A stretch of DNA of 35,442 nucleotides from positions 1-35,442 of the forward strand of contig URIR01000018.1 in NCBI GenBank assembly GCA_900547955.1, given 5' to 3'. Under the pieces are notes generated by a model. The model made no database searches. It saw only the letters and a list, made by a program, of their open reading frames with translations, and had not been told where the DNA came from. A program made the translations under genes and the position numbers. Every line of letters starts with the position of its first letter. Positions within the stretch are counted from its first letter, which is position 1. Of this stretch, positions 8,064 through 16,484 are shown one piece after another. This DNA comes from an uncultured Eubacteriales bacterium (lineage in GTDB: Bacteria; Bacillota; Clostridia; Christensenellales; QALW01).

Positions 8064-9035
8064 TTATTCATTTTCGTTATAGACGAATTTTGATATAATC
8101 CCCGATACTGCGAATATTACCACCGCAACCATTACAAAGTACGCCCAGCCCATGGCCATTGCCTGGGAAACCGTCGTGCTGGTCGAATTTGTCGTACTGA
8201 AAAGCTTTGCTATTACGGCGTTATTCTGTCCGGTAAATACGTCTATCATGGTATACATTGCGTTAACCAGTATCATTGGGCTTACCATGGGGAAGGTTAT
8301 CTTCCAGAAGGCTTCCCATTTGGTTGCGCCCTCAACGTCAGAGGCCTCAAAAAGCGCCGGAGATATGGTTTGCAGCGCCGCCAGGAATATCAATATCTGC
8401 ACGCCCGAAATGCTGATAATATTGCTCAGCTCCCCAAAGGCGCTTGTTATAAAGCTTGCAAAGTCTCCCAGTCCGTTAATTTCCTGCAGCGTGTTCTCCA
8501 GCATTCCTACTATATCCAGACCCATATCCGTCGTAGATGCGCTGGTTCCGTTGGACATCTGATGTATGGCCCAGTTATTCCCCAGCATGGAAGAGGTCGC
8601 GCCCGTAGAAGTAACTACCGGCATAAAGAATATCGCTCTGGCCACTCCTCGTCCTACAAACTGCTGATTCAGCACGTTGGCAATAATGAAGCTGAAGATA
8701 AGAATCGCGGGAATATAGAATAATTCTCCCGTAGCCACATTCTTAAGAGCGGTTATATACGAGGTATCCTGCATAAACGCCCTTCTGTAATTGGCCAGCC
8801 CTCTGTCCACCAGCGCCGTCCTGGTAACTATAGTGGAATTGGCTATCATGCCGTCCGATTCCTGTATTGCGCCTACCGATACGCTCGTGCTTTCCTTAAA
8901 GCTCATCATCAGCGAGGTGTAAAGCGGCGACATGATAAACACTAAGAAACCTACTATAAACGGCAGCACGAAAAGCCAGCCCCAGAGTGAACGCTTGGTC
9001 ATAAGATCAAGCTTGCGTGAACGCGGTTTATACAT
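8064..9035 (-). CDS. Carbohydrate ABC transporter permease, MalF/UgpA type
   Basis: A 323-residue membrane protein with about six helices and the EAA-type loop FEASDVEGATKWEAFWKITFP. It begins only 4 bp after the DUF5696 gene and ends inside the leader of the following permease, so the two permeases are translated together. GGAAGGGGG precedes the ATG. A roughly 85-residue periplasm-side insertion (the region with SSMLGNNWAIHQMSNG...) lies between helices. With the next gene it forms the second of two permease pairs in this operon. Confidence 0.9.
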   Translation of the reverse strand: MYKPRSRKLDLMTKRSLWGWLFVLPFIVGFLVFIMSPLYTSLMMSFKESTSVSVGAIQESDGMIANSTIVTRTALVDRGLANYRRAFMQDTSYITALKNVATGELFYIPAILIFSFIIANVLNQQFVGRGVARAIFFMPVVTSTGATSSMLGNNWAIHQMSNGTSASTTDMGLDIVGMLENTLQEINGLGDFASFITSAFGELSNIISISGVQILIFLAALQTISPALFEASDVEGATKWEAFWKITFPMVSPMILVNAMYTMIDVFTGQNNAVIAKLFSTTNSTSTTVSQAMAMGWAYFVMVAVVIFAVSGIISKFVYNENE

Positions 9036-9039
9036 GCGC

Positions 9040-11799
9040 CTAAGCCCCCTTCCTTACTACAAAATAATCATTGGCCGGAACGGTAACGCCGTCCACGGTT
9101 ATTTCGCTGTCGCTGTAGTTGACATACACCTGGGTTCCGTCCTCATATTCGGTCAGGCTCAAATCCTCGCTTAAGCGCTTATGGTTGGTCATCACCAGCT
9201 GCGCGGTATGTCCCAGCTCCTCATTATAGCGGTTATAGCTTTCAATAGCGTTATCCAGCCAGGAAACATAATTCAGAGCGTACATATCCTCGTAATAATT
9301 ATCGTACATCTCTATATCGTCAGCATACATCCAGCGATAGAACAGCCCCGCGCCGTATTCAACGGCGTTAAGCAGAGAACGCTGCGGGTCGCCGCTCTGA
9401 TTTATCGCTTCGCCCGAATAGCCTATAAGGCCATGCACGACCATCTGATAGAAGGGAATTGATTCATCCGTCATATAATGAGTGCTGCTGGTATTGGGCA
9501 GCTCAAAAAGCACGCTGGTGCCGCCCAGCATATAGCTGTTAGCGCCCACGTTTGCAATCTTAAAGCCAGCGTTCTCAAAAAGCTGGTTGACCTCGGCATA
9601 TATCTTTTTAACCTCGTTCCTGTCCTTAAGCTCGTTTACGTTATAGTCGCCTGTGAGCACCTCGCCCATTCTGCCCAGGCAGATGGAATTCAGCTCCATC
9701 TTATTGAAATCCTCCAAAAGAGTCTTGGCCGCGGAAGACACCTTGGCCGGCTTGACTATAAATGCGCCGCTCCAGCTGTTGCCCTCCATAAGATTGAACT
9801 GCTTATAAAAGGCGTTGCTCTTGGATATCTCTCTGGAGGCGTCCGTATAGCTGAAGAAGCCGTCCAGCATATTAGCCGTTCCTACGGTTATTAATTCAGC
9901 GTCATAGAAGATATCTATATTATTGGCCGCCGCATAGCTCTTAAGCTGATTTAATTCATCCTTTGAGCCCATCTCCGAAAGCAGGCGGATGCGGTTCCAG
10001 TAGCGGTTATACAGGCCCTGATTGGCCCAGCCCCTGTAGCGCACCGCAATATTCTCTACTCCGCCGTCGGTAAGCGCGGATAGTATCTCCTGAGCCTGGC
10101 TGTAGGTGGTAAGAGGATTGATATAGAAGTATCCTACGCCAAAGGCCGTCGCATAAGCGTCTATAGCGCCCTCCAGCTCCAGATTGAAGGGAATGTGCTC
10201 CTTGGCCGTCTGTTCCCTGAGCTGACCCCTATTAATGAGGTATTCTCTGTAATATCTGGCCATATCGCTGTATTCATTGCCCTCAGAAGCGGGAAGAATG
10301 CTGTATTTAACCTCGATATCCTCTTTAATAGGCTCCTCCTGATAAGCCGTCAGGGTCTGGTCCAGACCTAAAAAGCTTACGTCGTCGCTGCCTACATACT
10401 GGAATTCAGCCCATGCCTTATTGCTGGGGCTGCGCGTTCCGCGGTTAACGTCCGCCTTTATGGTAGCAACCGCGTCGGCGCCCTCTATAATGCAGAAGAG
10501 CGAGCTGGTTTCCTTCTTAATGCCCCATACGGGCAGATAGCCCTGCTCGGTAATAGCGGGGGCCTTGTCGTATATATTTCCCTTGCCTCTGTCCTCGCCG
10601 TAGAGGGGTATGGACATCTCGGAGGAAAGCTGTATCTTGCCGTTATTGAAATTAATCAGCGCGCCCGAACCGTCGGGAACCACTATATAGCCCTCTTCGC
10701 TGCTGTCTGCGCTGCCGAAATATTCCATAACGCTTATGCTGGTTATGTCAAAGCGGGAATCGTCATATTCTATTTCGTCCGACTGAACGCTGACCTTAAG
10801 GCCGTCATCCTCCAAATAATAATCCAGAGGCACCATAAAGAGGTTGCTGTTATCCGAAATAAAGCCGGCCATATCGTCGTATTCCTGCATCTCCTCGGCC
10901 GTTATGCCCGATTCGGCGAAATAATTCTCCATATTGCTCAAAAGCAGCCTGTTCTGCCATATGGAAACCGAATGCAGCACATAATAGCCGCCTCCGCCGG
11001 CGAGCAGGTCCTCTATATTAGGCGCGTTAGCCAGGATATTGGCCTTCTGGTCATTGGTTATAGTAGTGGATGTGGTATCCGCCCATATAGTGGAATTGAC
11101 CAGCTTATAATTCGCCTCGGTAAGCATTCTGGCCGTCAGGCCGCCGTTGGCCTCTATCGCTGCAAGCAGCTCGTTATATCTCGCCTCAGGCACAAGCACC
11201 GGGAAATTATATTTCAGAGGCACCTGGCCGATTATATATATTACCCTAAGCCCGCCCTTGGGGTTGGTGGTAATATAATACTGCTTAAGCGTATCCTTGC
11301 CCTCGTCCAGATTGTTCTCGTCCCTGTCCTTCTGATAGGCCAGGCTGTCAGTATATGTATTCTTGGTACTGATGCTTTCGCTGGTTTTATCCACAGTACG
11401 GATGATAAGCTGGCTCCTCATACGGGCGGACATACCCGTACTGGCGCTTATCGTCTGCTCGTTGGGGTTGGAAAACCATATCTCTCCCGAGGCCTTATGC
11501 ACCAAAGCCACATCAAGGTCGCTCTGGCTGAAATAAAGCTCGTAATTAGCGTTTTCCTCTACCAGGGTATATTCCTTATATATTTCCTCGCCGTCTTCTA
11601 CCGACGAAAGCCTGTTAAGCACCTTGCCGCCGAATTCAAACGCAGGCACCCCCGAAACATCTGGGAAAGCGTAGGTTGACGTATTAGCGGTAACTCGCGT
11701 GCTTAAAACAAACATCGTGGCGACGATAGCCGCAATCACAAACAGGACTACAAGCTTTATAAGGAAGATTTTCAATTGCTGCGGCATACGTTTCTGCAT
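9040..11799 (-). CDS. DUF5696-type membrane-anchored extracytoplasmic protein (possible glycosidase fold)
   Basis: A 919-residue protein with an N-terminal membrane anchor (about residues 8-33) and a large exported region. I assign it to the DUF5696 family, known mainly from Firmicutes and commonly placed beside sugar ABC permeases. An N-terminal beta-rich part (WFSNPNEQ, VVPDGSGALINFNNGK) precedes a region resembling a TIM barrel (NIAVRYRGWANQGLYNRYWNRI, SYAAANNIDIFYDAELI, FYQMVVHGLIGYSGEAIN). Such folds occur in glycoside hydrolases, and several acidic residues sit at strand ends, but I cannot name catalytic residues. ATG at 11799 is preferred to a TTG two codons earlier because GAGGAGGG is well spaced for it. 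It is followed after 4 bp by a permease. Function unproven; glycan processing is inference. Confidence 0.82.
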   Translation of the reverse strand: MQKRMPQQLKIFLIKLVVLFVIAAIVATMFVLSTRVTANTSTYAFPDVSGVPAFEFGGKVLNRLSSVEDGEEIYKEYTLVEENANYELYFSQSDLDVALVHKASGEIWFSNPNEQTISASTGMSARMRSQLIIRTVDKTSESISTKNTYTDSLAYQKDRDENNLDEGKDTLKQYYITTNPKGGLRVIYIIGQVPLKYNFPVLVPEARYNELLAAIEANGGLTARMLTEANYKLVNSTIWADTTSTTITNDQKANILANAPNIEDLLAGGGGYYVLHSVSIWQNRLLLSNMENYFAESGITAEEMQEYDDMAGFISDNSNLFMVPLDYYLEDDGLKVSVQSDEIEYDDSRFDITSISVMEYFGSADSSEEGYIVVPDGSGALINFNNGKIQLSSEMSIPLYGEDRGKGNIYDKAPAITEQGYLPVWGIKKETSSLFCIIEGADAVATIKADVNRGTRSPSNKAWAEFQYVGSDDVSFLGLDQTLTAYQEEPIKEDIEVKYSILPASEGNEYSDMARYYREYLINRGQLREQTAKEHIPFNLELEGAIDAYATAFGVGYFYINPLTTYSQAQEILSALTDGGVENIAVRYRGWANQGLYNRYWNRIRLLSEMGSKDELNQLKSYAAANNIDIFYDAELITVGTANMLDGFFSYTDASREISKSNAFYKQFNLMEGNSWSGAFIVKPAKVSSAAKTLLEDFNKMELNSICLGRMGEVLTGDYNVNELKDRNEVKKIYAEVNQLFENAGFKIANVGANSYMLGGTSVLFELPNTSSTHYMTDESIPFYQMVVHGLIGYSGEAINQSGDPQRSLLNAVEYGAGLFYRWMYADDIEMYDNYYEDMYALNYVSWLDNAIESYNRYNEELGHTAQLVMTNHKRLSEDLSLTEYEDGTQVYVNYSDSEITVDGVTVPANDYFVVRKGA

Positions 11800-12069
11800 G
11801 CTCAAATCCCTCCTCTTCTTCGCGCCGGCATTGCCGTTTTAATAAACAAACCTGTCATAAAATACCGAACACTCCTTAATTTGCAGCGCCGCCCGGAATA
11901 CGCGCTGAAGGCATATTCCGGGGCGCGTTCTGAATAATTGTCGCCGCGCCGGCTCAGAAAATCAGGCCAGGCGCCGCCGCGCTTATAAAACGCTCCCTTG
12001 CGCCTCCCCGCCCTGAAACGCGCGGACGGGAAAAAGCGCTTTAATTTATCTTCTAAAAGCCTCAAAGCA
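11800..12069. other. Intercistronic gap with a small hairpin
   Basis: About 270 bp inside the operon between the YIP1 and DUF5696 genes. I find no credible gene. An 8-bp inverted repeat (11893-11900 and 11914-11921) has no T-tract, so it may be an mRNA processing or stabilising hairpin. The gap is unusual because all other junctions in this operon are a few bases long. Confidence 0.4.
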
Positions 12070-12759
12070 TCAGAAGCGCATGGTTACCTCTCTGTAAATA
12101 GTGTATACCACGCTTACCAGCTGCTGCAAAAGGAAGAAGAACAGCATAGCTATAAAGGCTATAAGGGCCATTCCAAATACTATTACCAGTATAATAAGGA
12201 ACGTGGCTATCGCGCCGTACTGATGAGTGGTCATAGTGCCCGTATACAGCAGCAGGCCCGTCCAGAAGGTGCCCAAAAAGCCCAGAAAAGAAAATATAGA
12301 AGATTCATCCACAGACATCACCATGCTGGCAAACGTCTGGAAAAACATCATAAGCGCAGTAGGCATAAAGGAATAAGAGGTGTAAAGAAATATATCCCTC
12401 ATGCTCCCCTCGCCGTTGAAGAGGGTGGTTATGCCCCAGTTGGAACAGCACCAAAGCAGCACTATAATAGCCGTCGTAAAGGTGGTGCTGATAATATTTA
12501 TTCCTCTTGGATACGCCGCCATGACGTTAAAAGAATATCCTCCAAACTGCTGATAAAATATACCCGCGATAACATATAGCGCAAGAACGGTAAAGCCTAC
12601 GCCCATATGCCCTCTCTTATCATGCTTCAGCTCCCAAAAGCCTTTAAAGGGATGCAGCATCAAATAGAAAAGATATTTAAAGGCGCTTCCGTATCTTTTA
12701 AGTCCGGCCTTAAAACGCTCGCTGCGCACGCCGCTCTTATTTACTGCAAGCTCGCTCAT
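12070..12759 (-). CDS. YIP1-family membrane protein
   Basis: A 229-residue integral membrane protein with about five helices and the layout of the Yip1 domain: a short cytoplasmic N-terminus with LMLHPFKGFWELKHDKRG, then clustered helices with TTLFNGEGSMRDIFLYTSYSFMPTALM near the centre. Its ATG overlaps the stop of the NHL gene in an ATGA junction, which implies coupled translation. In Firmicutes these YIP1 proteins recur beside NHL and DUF5696 genes in sugar-uptake loci; the job is unknown, possibly scaffolding of the surface complex. Confidence 0.85.
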   Translation of the reverse strand: MSELAVNKSGVRSERFKAGLKRYGSAFKYLFYLMLHPFKGFWELKHDKRGHMGVGFTVLALYVIAGIFYQQFGGYSFNVMAAYPRGINIISTTFTTAIIVLLWCCSNWGITTLFNGEGSMRDIFLYTSYSFMPTALMMFFQTFASMVMSVDESSIFSFLGFLGTFWTGLLLYTGTMTTHQYGAIATFLIILVIVFGMALIAFIAMLFFFLLQQLVSVVYTIYREVTMRF

Positions 12760-14636
12760 TCTTCCCGTCCCCCTCTCTTAATAAAGCTCCGCGTCCTGCG
12801 TACAAGCTTATAGACGATATAAATTACTATCAGAGCTATAATGACGGTCATCAGTATAGGCATAATATCTTCCAGTATCTGATTGCGGTATTTAGCGAAG
12901 GCCTTGCCGTATTCCTCCTGGTCATAGGCGAGGAAGAAATTATCGCATGCAGCCTCATAATCGCCCTGAATATACTGTATCTTGCCTATATTGCGGTAAG
13001 CGAGCTGCGAATTGGCGGACATATCCAGCACCTGGTTCCAGGTGGCCAGCGCCGCGTCATAATCGCGTCCCTCCTGCTGCATAGTCGCCAGAAGTATGGT
13101 CTCGCCGTATTCAGTAGGCCGGAAAGTTGTTATCTGGCCCGTAGTGCTGTCCAGCACGCCCAGGGTAGAATCGTCAAATAAATCTATAGCTACCGGAGTT
13201 TTAAACGCGCCCATAGTATCGCCCTTAGCTCCGAAGATATAGAGCAAATCGCCGTTGGAATTATAGGTAAATACGCGGCCCTGGTTGGAATCCAGGCAGC
13301 TGTATACTCCCGAATCAGATACCGTAACGTCCACAAAGAAGGACCAGGTGGTACGGTCGGAGGTATTGCCTGAAAAGTCGCCCGAAGGAGGCACAACGCC
13401 GTTGCGGGCCAGCACATCGTCGCCGTTGGCCGTTATGCGCTTTACCTGCGCGCCCACAAGGCTGCCGCCGGTAAAGTGATTGTATAGGTCCATAGCCTCC
13501 ACATTTCCGACTGTGCCGAATATAAGCCCGTCGCTGTCCAGAAAGACATTGGTATATTCGGTTGAAAGGTTATCCGCAATCTGGGAGCGGTGCTCAGAAG
13601 TCAGCAGCCGGCGCCAAAGGGCGCTGAAGGTTGCCTCAGTCACGGTCGCCCCTACAAATTTGATAAATTCGCCCGAAGCGTCCAATTGAATAAGTCCTCT
13701 ATGGTTGCCGCTGGAAACCACGAATATGCGGCCGCCCTCGTCTGCAACTACCTTTGTGGGAGTATATCTCTGCTGGTCAGCCGAATCGGTGCCCGCCAGA
13801 TATTCATTTATCCCCGAAGGCTCCCAAAGGCATTCATAGGATTCAAACAAGCCGGTTTCAGTATTCAGGCTGTATTTCAGAATGCGCCTGTTGCCTGTGT
13901 CGGCCACATAGAGCATCTGCTCGTTACGGGTAAAGAACACTCCCTGAGGCCCGCTTAAAAGAGTCTTGCCCACAGCCTCCTCCTCGGGCACATAGCATTC
14001 TATATAATATATAGCCTGCACAAATTCGTGCTTTGAATTAAGAATTATTACGCGGTTATTGCCCGTATCCGCTATAGCTATATATCCGTCGGGCTGAGAA
14101 ACCGCAAAATCCTGGGGGTTAACCAGAATATTCTGTATAGTGGAATTGGACGAGGAACCGCCCGTCTGAGTTCCGCCGCCGGGCTGGGTTTCATCCCCAG
14201 GCTGGGTCTCGTCCCCGGGCTGAGTTTCGTCCCCAGGCTGAGTTTCGTCCCCAGGCTGAGTTTCGTCCCCAGGCTGAGCTTCATCCCCAGGCTGGGTCTC
14301 GTCGCCAGGCTGAGTTTCGTCCCCGGGCTGGGTCTCGTCCCCGGGCTGGGTTTCGTCCCCAGGCTGGGTCTCGTCCCCGGGCTGTTCAGTTCCTGCCGTC
14401 TCGTCCTTTTTGCCGTCCAGCCTGAAAACCCCCTCGTTAAGGTCGGCGGGCGGAACCAGGTTCTCAACGCCTATCCTGTCCGAGCTTATATAGTCGTCCA
14501 CGACATACGCCTGAGGCTCAGGCCAAACGCTTTCCATATCAAAGGTATAATTCCTGTACGGTTCGGCCGCAGCCGGAACCGCGCAGGTGAACGCTAAAAC
14601 GGCGAACAGGCAAAGGGCAAGTATCTTTTTTCTCAT
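12756..14636 (-). CDS. Secreted NHL-repeat / TPR protein with a GDETQP repeat spacer
   Basis: A 626-residue exported protein. Signal peptide at the N-terminus (MRKKILALCLFAVLAFTCA), then about 60 residues, then eleven copies of the hexapeptide GDETQP (one is GDEAQP). Next is a beta-propeller of NHL-type blades (AIADTGNNRVIILN, YVADTGNRRILKYS, FVVSSGNHRGLIQ). Near the C-terminus a TPR-like pair (ATWNQVLDMSANSQLAYRNIGKIQYIQGDY) precedes a membrane helix and a short basic tail. The propeller would therefore sit outside the cell, tethered at its C-terminus. ATG at 14636 has AGGAGG 9 bases upstream; the TTG two codons earlier is less likely. It overlaps the YIP1 gene by 4 bp. Confidence 0.87.
   Translation of the reverse strand: MRKKILALCLFAVLAFTCAVPAAAEPYRNYTFDMESVWPEPQAYVVDDYISSDRIGVENLVPPADLNEGVFRLDGKKDETAGTEQPGDETQPGDETQPGDETQPGDETQPGDETQPGDEAQPGDETQPGDETQPGDETQPGDETQPGDETQPGGGTQTGGSSSNSTIQNILVNPQDFAVSQPDGYIAIADTGNNRVIILNSKHEFVQAIYYIECYVPEEEAVGKTLLSGPQGVFFTRNEQMLYVADTGNRRILKYSLNTETGLFESYECLWEPSGINEYLAGTDSADQQRYTPTKVVADEGGRIFVVSSGNHRGLIQLDASGEFIKFVGATVTEATFSALWRRLLTSEHRSQIADNLSTEYTNVFLDSDGLIFGTVGNVEAMDLYNHFTGGSLVGAQVKRITANGDDVLARNGVVPPSGDFSGNTSDRTTWSFFVDVTVSDSGVYSCLDSNQGRVFTYNSNGDLLYIFGAKGDTMGAFKTPVAIDLFDDSTLGVLDSTTGQITTFRPTEYGETILLATMQQEGRDYDAALATWNQVLDMSANSQLAYRNIGKIQYIQGDYEAACDNFFLAYDQEEYGKAFAKYRNQILEDIMPILMTVIIALIVIYIVYKLVRRTRSFIKRGGREE
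14182..14383 (-). repeat. 18-bp coding tandem repeat (GDETQP x 11)
   Basis: Eleven 18-bp units encode GDETQP. They differ at silent sites (for example CCCGGG versus CCTGGG) and once by Thr to Ala. The array makes an acidic, proline-bearing flexible spacer between the N-terminal region and the propeller. Arrays like this change length by slippage. Confidence 0.9.
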
Positions 14637-14651
14637 AAACAAATACCTCCT

Positions 14652-15503
14652 TTAATCCTTCATGCCTGAAGTAGCCATGGTTTCGATAATATTGCTTTGG
14701 GAAATTACAAACATAATTATCGGCACCGACATCATAATAACGGTAACTGCGTTGGCCACGCCGGTACGCGCTATACCTACCGACACTATCTGGTTAAGCG
14801 AATAGGCCAGCGTTTTAAGAGATTCGGTTTGGATATATATGCTTGCGCCGGTATTCCATAAGCCCTGAATGGCGAATATCATAAGGGTCAGCCACGCAGA
14901 TTTGACGTTAGGCATAATCATCTTCCAGAAGATTGTAAAATGATTCGCGCCGTCTATTCGGGCGGCCTCTACCATGGTCGTAGGTATCTGGGACATAAAC
15001 GAACGCATAAGATGCATGCCCAGCGCCGAACAGAACACCGGCAGTATAAGCGCCCAATAAGTATCTATCAGGCCCAGGTTGGATATAACCATATATGTAG
15101 GTATGGTCAGAACGGTAGCGTTAAACATAAGGGCCAGCTCTATCAGCTTGGTTATAAAGCGGTTGCCCGGGAATTTAAACAGAGCAAGCGCATAGGAGCA
15201 CAGAGAGCAGCACACTATCTGTCCGACAGTACCTACCACCGTTATGAACAGGGTGTTGAAGAAATACCTGGTAAAGGGAACCCAGGAGTTGTTCATCAGA
15301 ATGAACAAATCCTTAAAGTTCTGAGTAGTCGGGTTGTCAGGGAACAGCTTGGGCGGGAAGCGGAACAATTCATCCGTAGGCTTAAGGGCGTTGGAGACCG
15401 CATAAATCATGGGGAGCACCATAAACGCGCCTATAAGCAGCAGAAACAGCGCCGTGAAAATACTGCCCGCACGGGAACGGTTGACTTTTTTTGCTCTTTT
15501 CAT
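14652..15503 (-). CDS. Carbohydrate ABC transporter permease, MalG type (first pair)
   Basis: A permease of 284 residues or slightly fewer with about six helices and the EAA loop MVEAARIDGANHFTIFWKMIMP. The N-terminus is short and basic, as usual for the family. The ATG at 15503 has AGGTG at good spacing; a GTG at 15512 is the alternative. It starts one base after the upstream permease stop. With that permease it forms the first permease pair of the operon, next to the solute-binding protein, and is the more likely partner for it. Confidence 0.9.
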   Translation of the reverse strand: MKRAKKVNRSRAGSIFTALFLLLIGAFMVLPMIYAVSNALKPTDELFRFPPKLFPDNPTTQNFKDLFILMNNSWVPFTRYFFNTLFITVVGTVGQIVCCSLCSYALALFKFPGNRFITKLIELALMFNATVLTIPTYMVISNLGLIDTYWALILPVFCSALGMHLMRSFMSQIPTTMVEAARIDGANHFTIFWKMIMPNVKSAWLTLMIFAIQGLWNTGASIYIQTESLKTLAYSLNQIVSVGIARTGVANAVTVIMMSVPIIMFVISQSNIIETMATSGMKD

Positions 15504-15504
15504 A

Positions 15505-16467
15505 TCAGTCACCTACCTTATGCAGCAGCTTTTGCACCAGCTTATTGGAAACTACCATAAGCAGGAAGAGGAGGGTTGCAACAGCGCAGGCATAGCCCAT
15601 TTCCATACGGGTGCCGCCGTAATCCTGCATATGCAGCACCATGGTATGCGCGACGTAGTCCTGCGTCGGATATCCGGCCAGCGCCGTAATCTGGTCGCCC
15701 ACCGAAAACGCCGTAGTAATGCTCATTATAGCGCCGAAGAGAAGCTGCGGGCGCATATAAGGCAGAGTGATATACCATAATTCCTGCCAGCGGTTGCGCA
15801 CGCCGTCAATGGCGCCCGCCTCGTAGAGAGAGCGGTCCACGTTCTGCAAGCCCGCCGTAAAGGTCAGGAAGGAAACGCCCAGGGAGGACCATAGCAGCAC
15901 CACTATGACGCAGCCTACTATATAATTGACGTCCGCCAGCCATTGAATATTGGTATAAATAAGCCCCAAATCCAGCAGGATACCGTTTAAAAGACCATAG
16001 CTGCTCGAATCAAATATCAGCTTCCATACCACATAGATATTGGCAAGGCTGGGCGCGTAATATATAAGAGTAAGCACCGCTCGAATCTTGGGCGAAAATT
16101 CGTTAATCAGCCATGCGAAGAAGAAGGACAGAATATAGCCTACAGGCCCGAGTATGGCCGCAAACAGCAGCGTATTCTTAAAGGCGGTCATAAAGAGGTC
16201 GTCAGCCACGAACATCCTTACATAGTTGTCCCAGAAGATAAATTTAGGCGGCTCCAGCACGTTAAAATAGGTAAAGCTGTAATATATAGCCGTGACGACA
16301 GGCATTACCGTAAATATAACGAACAGAACCAGAAAAGGAAGCATGAACAGATAAAGCGTTTTGTTCTTGCCCGCTTCCCTTAATTTGGTTTTCAGCCAAT
16401 GTCCGAAAAAGCTCTGCTTTTTAGGCTTAGCCTGTGTCGTTGCCGGCACTTCCATTTCGTTAGTCAT
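15505..16467 (-). CDS. Carbohydrate ABC transporter permease, MalF/UgpA type (first pair)
   Basis: A 320-residue inner-membrane permease with six predicted helices. The EAA loop is YEAGAIDGVRNRWQELWYITLP. A charged N-terminal tail of about 25 residues precedes the first helix (LYLFMLPFLVLFVIFTVMPV). GGGAGGGGG lies upstream of the ATG. It begins 17 bp after the solute-binding protein stop and is tightly coupled to the next permease. Confidence 0.92.
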   Translation of the reverse strand: MTNEMEVPATTQAKPKKQSFFGHWLKTKLREAGKNKTLYLFMLPFLVLFVIFTVMPVVTAIYYSFTYFNVLEPPKFIFWDNYVRMFVADDLFMTAFKNTLLFAAILGPVGYILSFFFAWLINEFSPKIRAVLTLIYYAPSLANIYVVWKLIFDSSSYGLLNGILLDLGLIYTNIQWLADVNYIVGCVIVVLLWSSLGVSFLTFTAGLQNVDRSLYEAGAIDGVRNRWQELWYITLPYMRPQLLFGAIMSITTAFSVGDQITALAGYPTQDYVAHTMVLHMQDYGGTRMEMGYACAVATLLFLLMVVSNKLVQKLLHKVGD

Positions 16468-16484
16468 CTAATACCCCCTCCCTT

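Noticed and set aside
11802..12065. An 87-codon minus-strand reading frame between the DUF5696 and YIP1 genes
   Set aside because: It would begin with TTG, has no ribosome binding site, and its Arg-rich composition looks like translated GC-rich spacer.
14078..14467. An antisense-register frame with Ser/Leu/Gly/Thr repeats in the NHL gene
   Set aside because: It is the same strand in another frame over the GDETQP array; the NHL frame has signal peptide, propeller and start site.
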